DNA of 64,000 nucleotides from positions 19,654,001-19,718,000 of the forward strand of contig NC_088788.1 in the NCBI RefSeq assembly GCF_949628265.1. The letters are read 5' to 3'. Position numbers and translations under genes: made by a program. The DNA comes from Cloeon dipterum. Taxonomy: Eukaryota > Arthropoda > Insecta > Ephemeroptera > Baetidae. Positions 23,715-35,510 of the stretch are shown piece after piece. The notes under the pieces were generated by a model. That model was given only the letters and a program-made list of their open reading frames with translations, searched no databases and was not told where the DNA came from. Position 1 is the first letter of the stretch, and the number at the start of each line of letters is the position of its first letter.

Positions 23715-25157
23715 CTTCAGTTGGCAAAGTTGGAAAAGGCTGCTGTTCGTGGAAAAGCAGTGGTCGGTCGAGTGTGGGGAAGAAAGTGATAAGACGGCGG
23801 CTGCAGTCCATGGACCGGCAAAGAAGCCCCTCTCCTCTGCCTTACGACCACGTGACCCACTGATTGTCCACATTATAGTTCTTTCGATCGGGTACTGTGC
23901 GTCCTCTTGTTTCTATTCTGCTTGCCTGGCTGCGAGGGTTACTGCTGCTGCGGTAATAGCGACGGCCGTTATTTATTTATTTACTCTGGACTAATCGCGT
24001 GGGATATGTGCGTTGTGCGCGGATCGACAGCACGGAAAGGCCATTCAAGACGTTTCATTTGGGCTCGCTATTAAGTCAGCAAAGCGTAGGCAAGGTCGCG
24101 GTTGACGAAACCAGTTTTTCGACACTGCACAAAGGGGGCTCGCCACTGTGAGTTAGAATATTGTTACTCAAGTGGATACAAACAAAAGGTTAGCAATATA
24201 TATTTTAGTTTGCAGAGTACTGAACTGATAGACTGATTTTTACCCTCTGTTACCAAATGATATTTTGCTGTCATTTTGGACATAGTTGCTCTACTGATCC
24301 GCAACAAATTTTCTTTGAATCTGTATATTAAATATTAAACGAGTTGACGATTGTCATAAAATTATGAAATTATAATAGATAAAAATTATGTTGGCGAAGC
24401 TTGATATTGAATTTGACGAATGTATACAGGATTGGAAGCTTGGAATTATTGATAATTATTACTCACATGTTATTTTCATTTTCTATCATGAAAAAATATT
24501 CAGATGGATATAAGAGAAACGCCTGCAAATGTTGCGAAATAGTCAACCGGTGATGCAATGTCGTCTGCGTGGTTGCATAAATGCACTCACTCGCTTTGTG
24601 TCGCTTGTAGGAATCGTAGGATTCATGATAAATATTATACCTTTTAGCTGTTATCATGCTCCTTTTAAATGCATGAATCGAAACGTAAGGATACTTTTCC
24701 ATCAATCTTTAAATTATCAAGTTCGGTAAATGCAATGAGGGTGAAATAGAGTGCGCATCAGCTGCCAGCTGCCTCATCGAGATACAGCATAAAGTTTACT
24801 TTTCGGAGGTGGAATAGCGGGAAATTTCTACCGCGACAGAAAATTATAAGACTCGCCACTCAATGAATTAGATAATATACATTCACTTGAAGTGTAAGCA
24901 TATAAAAATTTAAAAGCGAGGAATATGCTACCTACTAGACACACAAGAAATAGGGAGAGAAATATTTTTTTACAGAGTATAGTTTTTGTGAACTTTTTAA
25001 TTAGAATAATCCAAATTCTCTGAAACAAAACAATTCTAAAATTATTTTAATCAACATATACTTTATTCAAAACATTTTAGTATCTTACTGGCATGTGGAA
25101 CAAGAGTGAATACATAAAATATCAACAAGTTAATGAAGCATTCAGACAGTGGTGAAT
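23715..25157. other. Spacer between the two SLC17 genes
   Basis: Holds the 5' flank of copy A (GC-richer, 23715-24120) and the 3' flank of copy B. A minus-strand AATAAA at 25062-25067 is a good candidate poly(A) signal for copy B. Short open frames here show no family resemblance. Confidence 0.5.
25062..25067 (-). terminator. Candidate poly(A) signal of SLC17 gene B
   Basis: AATAAA on the minus strand, 91 nt beyond the stop codon. Confidence 0.45.
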
Positions 25158-28100
25158 TCATGCATGCAGTGGCTCGTTAGTTGCGTCTTCTTCTTTCTTG
25201 TCGTTGCTCTCATTTTTAGGCTCATTCCACGACTGCACTTGGCCGCTGCCCCATATTGAAAAGACGACTGTAGATAATACATTCAACACCGACGCAATTA
25301 TGAACACGTATTGCCACTGCGCCATTGATTGCTGTAAATGAAATAACATGAGCATTTTAGCCATTAAAAATAAATAGAACCACTACATTTTCTTCGATGA
25401 TGGAGCCAACAATCAATGGCACGAGAAATCCTCCACTCATTGAAGCAATACTGATCATGCCCATAAGTGTTCCTGTAAAAGGGTTTGTTTTTGTTAATAA
25501 TTAAACTAAATTTTTATTAAACCTTCTAAATCTGGAACACGAATTTTTTATCAATTTAAAAATTGGCTGACAATAGAATATATTTAATACCCGCAAAATT
25601 TGGCGCCAGGTCGACACTGTTGACGATCGGCCCTGAGGAGGCACAGCCTCCGAAGAGAGAAGCCACAGTGAGAACAGCCACCTCAGCTGGGGCGTTACAG
25701 CCCATGTTGCCCATTAGCAGGAACAAAGCGGCAGGCATAATTTCAGCTGCCAATATAAAGCAAAGGTAACACTAAACAGAGATCTAAAATTGAGATTGCA
25801 AACCGATTGCGGTGGCCACCTTCCTGGCGCAGGTAATGGTGCATTTATTTGCGGCGATCATTGAGTCAATTATCCAGGAGAAGAAAAGTGATCCCATGAA
25901 CCTTGACAAATTTGGCAAACCTGATAAAAGTCCGTTCTGCAATATTTAAATGGAATTATAATCAAATCAATACATAATTTTTTTTATTTTAAAATTATCA
26001 ATATGATAAATGTGTTGTTTTTACTATATATTATGTTGAATTTTAATACACAAATTATTCAATTTTAACGTCTTTTTGACCAATTTTTATAGAAAAGCAG
26101 AGCCAAATCGTGTAAAGAACACCGCCTTTGTTTAATTTATAATCTAACTGGAACATACAAATTTTGGCATCAATTTTTTCAATAATTGTTATGAGTAAAA
26201 CAAAATAATTGTTTAATTTGATTGCCTGAAGGTGCATTCACAATAAATGAATAGCTATTTTATGTCCATCTTGGAAGGCTTGAGATATATATGGGATATC
26301 TTTAATATTCAATCAAAAATTACCTCTTTGATGTTGAAGCCATGCACAACCTTCAAGTAGGTCGGTCCATAGGTGATGATGGTCATAAAGGCCCAAATAG
26401 AACCAGTGTTGGCCACCATTAGTGCCCAGAACGGTGGCGACTTTAATACCTCTTTGAGCGGAAGTTTCAGCTAGAATAATAGGCAAAATTAGATGTTTCC
26501 CAAATAAAAACTGATATGATGGATGATGGAAAACTGTTCATTCCTGCTGAATTGACTGGTCAATTAAAAGTAATTTTACTCTGTTGCAAAAGGATCGTGC
26601 TCCTCAAGAAATCATAATTACTGAAGAGATATTGAAAATTTCGAGTTAAATTAAAATGAAGTATAGCCTATTTGAGATTTTTGCCTTCTCTTTGGATGTC
26701 ACGACGTTTTTCTGAAGGTACTCGAGTTCTTCTTGCGAGATGCGTGGGTGCTGTTTGGGCGAGTCGAAGGCGCACAGCCACCACCAGACGCACCACGCGA
26801 TGCAGATGAACGCGGGCACGTAGAAAGCTGACTCCCAGCCATAGGTGTCAATCAAAATGCCGCACAGAGGATATGTCACTGCCGTGCCAACAGCATTACC
26901 TGCGTGTCACAACACATTTCATATTATTCAACATCCTGCGAAAGTGACACGTATGAAATCAAAATTGATTGCTCTTATTTGATTGACATGCACTCTCAGA
27001 CAGGCACATTCGACCTTGTCAATTTTTTATCAGCTTTTTTACACAGACATTGCCGGCAGCATGTCTGGCTGGAAAACCCGGAAAACCAGTTTGTAGCTTT
27101 GACTTCTAAATAGCAAGAGAGACGATTCCGTATGCGGGAAATGTTATTTGGTCAGCGCAGAGAGAATTTTTAAACAAGAAAGTCTACTTTTTAGGAAGAA
27201 CTTTTGAATGAAGATATATACTGCTACATCTTACGAGCGAACAGGAAAAATCCAGTCCAGTTGTAAAAAAACAAGTGATTATAAATTAAAGTCAACTGAA
27301 AAATATCAGGTCAGGAATCTTCTTGCGATACTCACCCATGTAGGAGGAGACGAATTTACTTCGCTCATGCGGTGGTATCCAGCGGCTAGTCATCGAGTGC
27401 ATGGCTGGCCAGGTCATACCCTGAATAATAAATAATGCGGTGTAAACAACAAAATATTTGAGTGGTTTAAAATATACAAGTTTTGTAAGTATTTTTGAAA
27501 GAAAGAATTAAATATTTTATAATTATTTTTAAATGCAAATCGCATTAAGTGAATTTTACTTAATGGGAAGATTAAATTGATAAGTGGGATTAATTTTTGT
27601 TCTCACGGCTGCTAATCCTTGAAGGAGTCTTATGGCGATAAGCAGGTTAAAGTCAAGTCTGGCCGCCGTGGGGATGGCAAGGGCTGCCAGTCCCAGCATG
27701 AGGTTGGCGCCGCCGTAGACGAGTTTGGTACCGAACCTCTCGGCCAGCATACCACCTGGCACCAGACTGATGATATAGCTCCAATAAAACGAGCCCAGCA
27801 CAATGCCCTGCTGACCAGAATTCCATGGGAACTCAGCGCCGCCACTCTCCGCAGAATTCTATTTTTCAAAATAATTATTCAACTAAGTTTTCCATTGTTT
27901 AAAGTACGAATTATTATCATTTGATTTAAAACTTGAGCACAAGCTGTATCAAATGAAAGTTTTTGTTTGACGATTCTATCAGCACATTGAAACAAAATAT
28001 TTTTATATTTGTTCGTTCTCCAACCATTCAGAAAAAGAACGACACGAATAAAATGTTTGGAGGTACAAGAAGATATCTATTTTTGTTTGGTAAACACACC

Positions 28101-31100
28101 TGTTCTTTGAGTAGTGTATCATTGTCAAGCATGTTCATTGACTTCCAATTTTCAGAAATGCATTCGCTGGAGATTATATCGGAGGCAGTGGAGGTGGTGT
28201 TGCCCCCCGTTCCCCCCGTCATGGAAACAATGGCGATGTTTATGTTTACGCGCAGCATGTAGTTGACAAAGAAGCCAAAAAAAGAGATAACACCAAGAAC
28301 GCCCCGCGCCGGAATCCGGCTTGGCTTCGCCCACGAAAACCAACCTAGAATCAATTTGACGAAAGGTTTGCATTAAAAATTATCATTAATTTGACTGGTT
28401 GTGAGAGACAAAAGTGCATGCAGTTTCTTTGGATTTTGAACCGATTCTTAAAGTCACGCAAGCAGTAGCATATTCATGTGGCAGCTGCGGTCAACTTACT
28501 TGTGCAAATTCTTAAATCAAAAGGGACACTTCCCGCATAAAAAAATATCGCCTGAGAATGTTCTAAGAATATACCGACTTCGCCCAGGATTAATCTAAAA
28601 AATTAATTATATATGAACTTATGATACGGTTTTTCGTGATACTGGATTAATCTGTAGATTAATTTAAGAGAATATCCTTAGAATGTTCCAGGATTATTCT
28701 GCCGGGGTTTGTTTCAAAAAGCTCTAAAGAATGATCCTAGAACATTCTCAGAATATACTTATGGATTAATCTTTGGATTGATCTAGGATTAATATTTAGC
28801 GTATCAAATCTTAACTTTGTATTATTCTTTGAGGACAATCTTAGAATGTTCTTAGGTGATTCTAATATCATTTTAAGGCTAACATAGATTGTGACAAAAA
28901 TTATCCCTAAATTATTCTTAAAATTACCCTCAGATTGTTCCTAGAATATTTCAAAATCTGTTATTACTATTACTGCGATATAATTGGGAATTATTTAAAT
29001 ACATAATCACAAACTTATTTAGTTAAATTTTTAAAATTTATTTGTTTTTAATCATATCAGGTACAAAATTTTCTCTCATTCGATGCCAGCACCGCCAATC
29101 TTGAAGCCCAAACTGCAGAACTTAAACGATTGTATCTTTTCCCGTCGTGCAAAACAGCTGCGGACGGCTTGAAGCTAAAAAAAGGGAGCGACTCGTAGAA
29201 AAAAATAAATAAAAGCTTTTTTCAATTAGCTGTGCTTGGAAAATGGAAGGTAGAAGTATGTCAAGTTCATGCATAATATTTTTCCATTTTCCATGCGAAG
29301 CCAATTGAATCAGAATGTGTAATCAAAATTCTCGTGAGCGTACAAAAAATGCGACCGCGATTTACATAGAAAGATTATATTTTTCATCACCGATTTAAAA
29401 TTTACCGCCACCCAAACTTATTTATGGGGTTCTAATTAAGAACATTAAGGACTGGAGAGGATCCCATATCAAAATATTGGTGGCGAAAACCGTACAAGTA
29501 GCGGCGAAAAGTGTAATTTTACCATAATACCGTTAGATTTTCAAGTTGCGCGATCAGATCTAATTTCTTTGGACGCAAATCTATAAAATGAGACTTACCC
29601 TGTTGACCGCAAGATCCAGGCCATCCGTCCGAGTCTGCGGGACGTCCGTGTTGTCCCTTACTGGCGGCGTCCGGCGTCCTGCGACTCCTGCGTCCGTTAA
29701 TAACTTAAACTTTGAACGGCGGTTGACCGTTGACGCGTTAGACAAAGAGAGCGAAGCAGGATTTTGTAAGTCTCTTGCTGCTGCTGCTCGCTAGTCCTGC
29801 TGCCACCGCCCGTCGCCCCTCCCCCGCTCCAAAACAGAGGCAGGCGGCAGGCATTCCATGCAAGTGCGTGCATGCATGTGCAGCCGCCGCTACCACGCGC
29901 ACACTTAAATCGCCCTTTTAACCCTTTTTTGTCCTTTTGACCATTATTTTCATATTTGCCCGTTTGTCGGTAGCATTAAATAAGACTCTTTGTGTTAAGA
30001 AATTAATTTATTCAATCGCATTTATGATTTTTACCCTTTTTAATCCGGGCAGATTCTTTGAAAAATAAAGGCATCATAATTTTGTATCAGATAATGAAAA
30101 AGGTTTAGGTTTTAATATTAAAATTTAATCCATCGACTTGATTAAAAAATATTTCTCAGAAAAATATTTTTTGTGATAACGCGATTTCAAAATATTTAAC
30201 AATATGGCAGTTAATTTTCTTGATTAAATTATGTTTCATCTTTAATTTTGTGTTTTCAATTTTAAGAAAAATATCTAAGTTCTTCTCTTTTCGGGCTTTT
30301 AAAGAATATTCTAGGAACATTAAAAAAATATTCTCAGAATGATTCATAGAATAATCTGGGGATAATCTATTAACTTATATTCAAATTTCCCCTTTGGGAT
30401 TATTCTAGGGATATTCTTGTAGATTAATCTCTAGATTGATTTTAGAACATTTTAAGGTTAATCTGGATTAATTCCAGGAAAATTCTAGAAATTAATTTTT
30501 TAGATTAATCTCAGAATGATCTAAAGAATTTTCTGAGGATATTTTTTTAGATTAATCTCTAGATTGATCTTAAACATTCATAGATTAATCTCAATTAATA
30601 CAGGATTAATCCTGGATCATTTTTTTGGATTAATTTTTTCGGGTAAATTTTGATTAATCTAAGATTATTCCGGATATTCCTGGGTTATATTTTTTTATGC
30701 GGGTTTTTATTGCTTTCATAGTTTAATGTTAGGTTTAAGAATTTAATTTGGGACAGCGAAGCAACTCTGTTCTATACATGCACATGTTAAAAATTGAAAT
30801 CGAATATAATTTAAGAAGCTGTTAAGTAGAATAAGATTTTTAATCAGGAATCGCGCAATATGCTACTTATGAATATCTTCAAATGCCGTTTCTTTCATGA
30901 TTCGATGAACAAAAATTGTGTCAAGGAAAAGATTCCAATTTTAACTTGAAATGATCTTTTAGAGGATTTATCACAAGCAACTTAAATAATTTTATTCAGT
31001 AATCTGAAGCAGAGATGAGCGTTCATGCATATAGTAAGTTAGCTCTGCAATTAAAGAGGAGATGATTTCTAAACGCACTTTTAAAGCAGTTTGACGTAAC

Positions 31101-32310
31101 ATTTTAAGTAAGTTATAACTGTAAACCTTAATTTACAAGCTTATCATGTCCACTCTATGTTTAAAACCACCTGGCTAGTAAAACTGGATCTCACCTCTCA
31201 CGCAAAGAGAAGTCTAAAAATAAAAATCTGCAAACGAACCACGAGAGTTAAGCGAGTTTTTTATGTGTTTATCGGAATATATACAGTGATATTTTCAATG
31301 TTGAAGGGTACACTCTATATTTTTTGCGTTGATTTCATTGGCTAGAATTAATTAGTTCTTCAGCTCAACGCCTTCTTTGCACGATTAAAATGAAACATTA
31401 TTAATTATCGATGACGCATAAATTATTTGTAGTAAGGCTATCCAAGTTTCCTCATAGGTATTTATATGAAGGCAAATAAAGATGAAGAGTAAATAGTTTT
31501 AAATGGAGGCCCTGATACTTCCCTTTTGGAATAAACCTATTTTACGGTACTTTCACTAACAAAATTAGTAATATTCAGGTTTCATATTCAAAGAAAATAC
31601 TATACAGATATTTATTCTAATTGTAAGAAGGAAGGAAGCACAATTAATCTATTATTGGGTATTTTGTATTTATATTTATTTATCTTATTTATAACTTTTT
31701 GGTATATATTTTAAAATATAGACTCTCATTGAATTAATGTGTATTTTGGTGGAACAGCTTTCCGGGTTTAGACTTCTTGTAAAGGAAAAATTAACTATCA
31801 AAATAAAAGTATAGGGGACTCACGCTTTCAGATCACTCACACTTCTCGCTCTGATAGGAAGAATCAATGTTAATGCCCTATTCTAGCGGGAAGTGTGAGT
31901 TGGGCGAAAATGGTGAGTCTACCATAAATCTATATTTGATTACATAATTCATCTTGGTACAAAATTTGAATTAGCTGTTAATTATAACTTGAACAGATTC
32001 AGCTGCCACAAATAATGCCCGCGAAATACATATAAACATTTCAATGCAAATTTCAATTGTTAATCGAAAAAATATATGAGTGGCGAGTGCATCAAAGTTG
32101 CCTTTTTTTGTATGGATGAGAACTAAGGCTTTCTGCCTTGAGAATGGTAAGCAAAAATATTATTAATTTATAGGAATGAGGTACAATTTTCTAAGTTAGA
32201 GACAGAAGAGAGAATAGGCATCGACAGTCACACAATCCCAAGCACAACAATTTAAATTTTAAAATAATCAGAGAGAGTAAATTCAATTCACCTTTGCCGC
32301 CGATCGCCAT
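25158..32310 (-). CDS. SLC17-family MFS transporter, copy B
   Basis: Paralogue of copy A. Model: complement(join(25158..25331, 25387..25472, 25591..25746, 25804..25936, 26324..26470, 26685..26899, 27336..27420, 27607..27858, 28100..28344, 32292..32310)), 1512 nt, 503 aa. Eight of the nine intron positions and phases match copy A exactly and six internal exons (86, 156, 133, 147, 215, 85 nt) have identical lengths. Landmarks: MLRVNINIAIVSM in TM1, glycosylation site NTT in the first loop, GSFYWSYIISLVPGG, Arg in IAIRLLQG, PPHERSKF, ITYGPTYLKVVHG. As in A, the family Glu after QGL-x is Ala (GLAAGMTWPAM). The intron 26471-26684 has a GC donor. The first coding exon (MAIGGK) at 32292-32310 fits in phase and position with copy A and has an intron of about 4 kb, which carries a foldback-like element. 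Confidence 0.88.
26471..26684 (-). other. GC-AG intron in SLC17 gene B
   Basis: On the minus strand the exon ends VVTSKEK, followed by GCAAAA; the next exon begins LKLPLK after TTCTAG. The paralogue has the same junction (VVISKRK then LKLPLK) with a normal GTATGA donor. No GT lies at a position that keeps frame and homology. Confidence 0.8.
28532..30703. mobile_element. Foldback-like element with 17-bp perfect terminal inverted repeats
   Basis: CCCGCATAAAAAAATAT at 28532-28548 is mirrored exactly as its reverse complement at 30687-30703. Inside each end, arrays (about 28549-28960 and 30290-30686) are built of short self-complementary modules such as AGATTAATCT and AGAATATTCT, giving long imperfect inverted repeats. 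The central 1.3 kb is unrelated and includes a GC-rich stretch. No transposase is seen and no clear target-site duplication. It sits in intron 1 of SLC17 gene B. Confidence 0.55.
29599..29800 (-). other. Possible alternative non-coding first exon of SLC17 gene B
   Basis: GC-rich minus-strand sequence with a strong donor CAGG|GTAAGT at 29599/29598. A short ATG frame before the donor would join the next exon out of frame, so it could only be a UTR exon. It lies inside the foldback-like element. Supported only by donor strength and composition. Confidence 0.25.
31835..31900. ncRNA. 66-nt hairpin, miRNA-precursor-like or short MITE
   Basis: ACTCACACTTCTCGCT (31835-31850) pairs with AGCGGGAAGTGTGAGT (31885-31900) with one mismatch. 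After an internal 3-nt mismatch the stem continues ATAGG/CCCTAT, leaving a loop of about 17 nt. It is in intron 1 of SLC17 gene B. The arm sequence GCGGGAAGTGT also occurs (reverse complement) at 28525-28535, across the outer edge of the foldback-like element, so it may be derived from a mobile element rather than a miRNA. Confidence 0.35.
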
Positions 32311-35048
32311 ACTGCTGCTACTTTAGCTGATGCCTGGTGCTCGACTGCCGTTGCATTTTGTTGAGAGTGTCCAGCAGCCTTAACCTGCGTGCTACGAGAA
32401 CCGCGACAATCAGTCGCCGCCGACTCTCCATGTACACACAACTTCCTTGCCACCTTGCAAGGCTTCTCCCTCTTTGAAAATCAACTCATCGGCACCACTC
32501 ATGTCTAATTATTAGGTTAAAATCGGGGTTGAAATTAAAATTAATCGAGCGACAAAGATCAGAATAAAAAAATCTTCAAATTGCTCCACAATGAACTAAC
32601 CATTCTCCCAGTTTAAAATTTAAGCTTTCAGTAAGGGTAACCATTTTACGAATCTTAAAATAGGAATCTTTAAATATATTTGAATGAAGTTCACATTTGA
32701 CACCTTTTAATTTTAATGCGATGTAAATTTTTGTGCTCACCGATTGCTAGAGGTCTGGTCTGGGACTATAGTATAGAACAACACACGCATTGATCGGAGT
32801 TTGATAATTTCCCCCTTTTGTTCACGTATCGCTTTTCATGATGGCTCACGTGATTCGCGTCTCTTCTTTAGTTCGTTATATACCAGCTTCACGGTAGCCA
32901 GTGAAAGGTATTTTTTAGTAGCTCCTCTCCGCTGCACACATTTTCACACTAAATAAACTTCAAATAATCCCAGAGAAATCGCTATATAATACACATTAAT
33001 TTGCAAAAATATTTCGTGTTTATGAAAATTTATAAAAAAAAGATTTAGGTTTTCGATTTTATGTCCATTTGGATGCAAATTAAGTAATATCGAAAAGCAG
33101 TTGTGTGTTATATAACGCGAACCAGGAAACCGGCTCTCCCACTTAAGTCTCCTTTTAGCATTCTGATATCTTTGATAACCTTCTTTTACAGAATGATCAT
33201 GGGCGGGTTTTAGTCTGCTCGTCTGCTCTGTTCTAATTTGACATCTAAAATTCTCAACAAAGACAATGTGTGTTGGTAAAATTACAAATGTAAATTTTCT
33301 ATATTTGATAGCATATATTATTCGTTTTCATGTTTATGTTTGTTTATTGTTCATGATTAAAATATCACAGTCAACAAGAATATCATTTTAGAAACACGAA
33401 AAAAAGGTAAAATGACAAGCAGAAACATTAACGTATGAAGCAAAATGAGTCGAAGTTTGTCATGTGCCACAATAGATTAATAATTGTATTTGATATATCA
33501 CGTTTTTTGTCGTCTATGTATGGCTCAGATAATAATCAACATCTCTCAAGTCATGAATATAATCTCTTATCCGTACGAAATCTTAAGAAGAACTGTATAA
33601 TACACTCTCAATATTCATAATACCGAAATTCAGAAGGTTATAAGTGACATTTTCATGTATATAGAGTTCCTATCGGGTTCTTCAAATGTATTTTCTATCC
33701 TAAAATTAATTGTGATATTCGCACTTTTATTTTTAATTCTTGTCGCATCCAATAAGAAATAAATGCTGAAATGAACTTAATGCGAGTTGATTGTAGAGAA
33801 GTGCGTGGCTCTTAAAACTAAATATAAGCAAGATTAATGTGGTCTGTTCATTAAAACCCAGAAATACCAACTAAAACCTGTATGAAAAGAGAATGAATGA
33901 AAATTTATTGCGAGGCTATACCAAATATTAAATTTAAGTTTTGAATATTTGATATTTGGAAAAAAACTATACATACATAATATGCACTATATTAAATCAA
34001 TGATTTATTAAACGCAATGGGCGTGCAACACTAAATCTATAATTTACCGATATTTTTGCTGCTTCTCTCAAAGATAAATTTCTCGCTGTACACTTTTTAA
34101 TATGATATGCGCTATATTGCGCAGCTTTCATCAGATCATTATCATCACTTTAACAGGTTCTATGTATTGAAAGGCAATAATTTTGCTCAAACGGCGGTTT
34201 TGATTTTCAACCAGGCTTACTTGCGCAGCCCAATCTGTTGAATGTGAGAAGAGACAAACGATGCCCGGTCCGGTACAGGAGGGGGCCGAGGGCTACAGAT
34301 TTTTACGTGAACGCGAGTCACGTGCTGCTTGGTTCGCCTGACCTCGCCACTCCTTTTCTCTCCCAGCATAAAAGTCTTTAGCATAACCAAACTCATTTTG
34401 CATTAGCATTTCATTCTGACCTGTTCACAAGTGTAAATACCTAGATTGGCATCAGTTAATTTAAATTTAGTAAATATGATTATAATAAAGAATTAGCGAC
34501 CATTATAAATAATTAATAAACAAAGTTGAACCTAAATACATATTAAATTCTATATTTTGTTTGACAAAATTCGTGATGAGAATTCAATGTTTATTTTTAA
34601 ACCACTGTTCAGCATATACCGTGGGCTATAGGGTCCCAATAACACTACCGAGCGGATAACATGGGGCCCGAGTGGCCGCATAGGAGCTTGGACCCCAATG
34701 TGCGTGGTCATCTTTTAGCCTCCCCGCATCGAGGTCTTGTCCCTAAAGCCGCTGGAAATGTGCGAAAACCAACAAGTAGTGGTGAGTCGGCGCCGGTGCG
34801 CCTCGGATTCCAAGCCCGTTGAGCTATTTGAGCATTTCGATATTATTTTATTCTAGAATCTCAAAACTATAAATTTGAGTTTTGAGTGCATGTTAAAATC
34901 TTCTATTACTCAATCAGATAATACATTTAATATATGCTCTTTGCGTCCCGGAGTAAAACCCGGTCTGTGGTATAATACAGGCATTCCGCGGCAAAGAAAA
35001 AAATTAACAGACAAATTGTTTAAAAAGTGCAAAATTTTATTTGCTGGT
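32311..35048. other. Intergenic region upstream of SLC17 gene B
   Basis: AT-rich. Contains CACGTG E-boxes near 32847 and 34319. The first is followed by TATATA near 32878 and the second by CATAAAAG near 34369 with a TCATTTT initiator-like site, possible promoters without an assigned gene. A SINE-like repeat copy is at 34590-34841. No coding exon is recognised. Confidence 0.45.
34590..34841 (-). repeat. SINE-like dispersed repeat, copy 2
   Basis: Diverged homologue, in inverse orientation, of the repeat at 20261-20520. Shared blocks include GGGTCCCAATA, CCGAGCGGA, GCCTCCCCGCA, TAAAGCCGCTGGAAA, GCGCCGGTGCGCCT and AGCCCGTTGAGCTATT. The A-box-like TAGCTCAACGGG is at 34815-34826 (minus) and the A-rich tail at about 34590-34605. 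It differs from copy 1 by several short insertions/deletions. Confidence 0.65.
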
Positions 35049-35510
35049 TTACTTTTTCTTTCCCTTCTTGTCTTTTTTGCCCTTCTTTGGTGCTCTCACG
35101 TCCCACAACTCCCTCATCTCCCTTTTGGCTTTATCCACTGATCCACGGAACTCGACCTGAAAACAAAAAATGAAATCATACATTTTATTTTTTTTCAACG
35201 AGTAGTAAATAAACAAAAATTGAGGTTGCTTGAATGCGGTCACATATTTTAAAATGAATGTTCTTCTTGAACCTGAGCCTCGCTGGGCCTGGATTATTAT
35301 GTTTCAGAAGGAGCAGATTCCAGTTCCGATTGAATTTATTATTAAGATCAGAGCTATGGTAATATGGGTACGAAATGTTTTTAGAGATAGTGATCAATTC
35401 AATACTTGAGCGGTGTGAAGATATTGCCTGCAAAGCTGGGCGCACCTAGTTTGCGCCTCTAGGAACTGGTTCGCCAGACTCTTGAGGTCCTGTTGGTCTA
35501 GCTCAGACAT
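35049..35510 (-). CDS. Small uncharacterised protein with Lys-rich C-terminus
   Basis: Model: complement(join(35049..35156, 35406..35510)), 213 nt, 70 aa, starting MSELDQQDLKSLANQFLEAQ and ending in a GKKDKKGKKK tail. Both exons are phase 0 and the junction uses GTATTG and TTTTCAG. The sequence has an acidic/helical first half with two Cys (TRCAQLC), a helical middle (SVDKAKREMRELW) and a strongly basic end. It has no signal peptide or membrane segment. I do not recognise a family. Two in-phase coding exons with good splice sites and helix-like composition argue that it is real; a chance match remains possible. Confidence 0.6.

Noticed and set aside
34319-34440. E-box plus TATA-like and initiator-like sequence suggesting a new gene start
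   Set aside because: No coding exon follows within reach on the plus strand, so it is mentioned only as part of the intergenic note.
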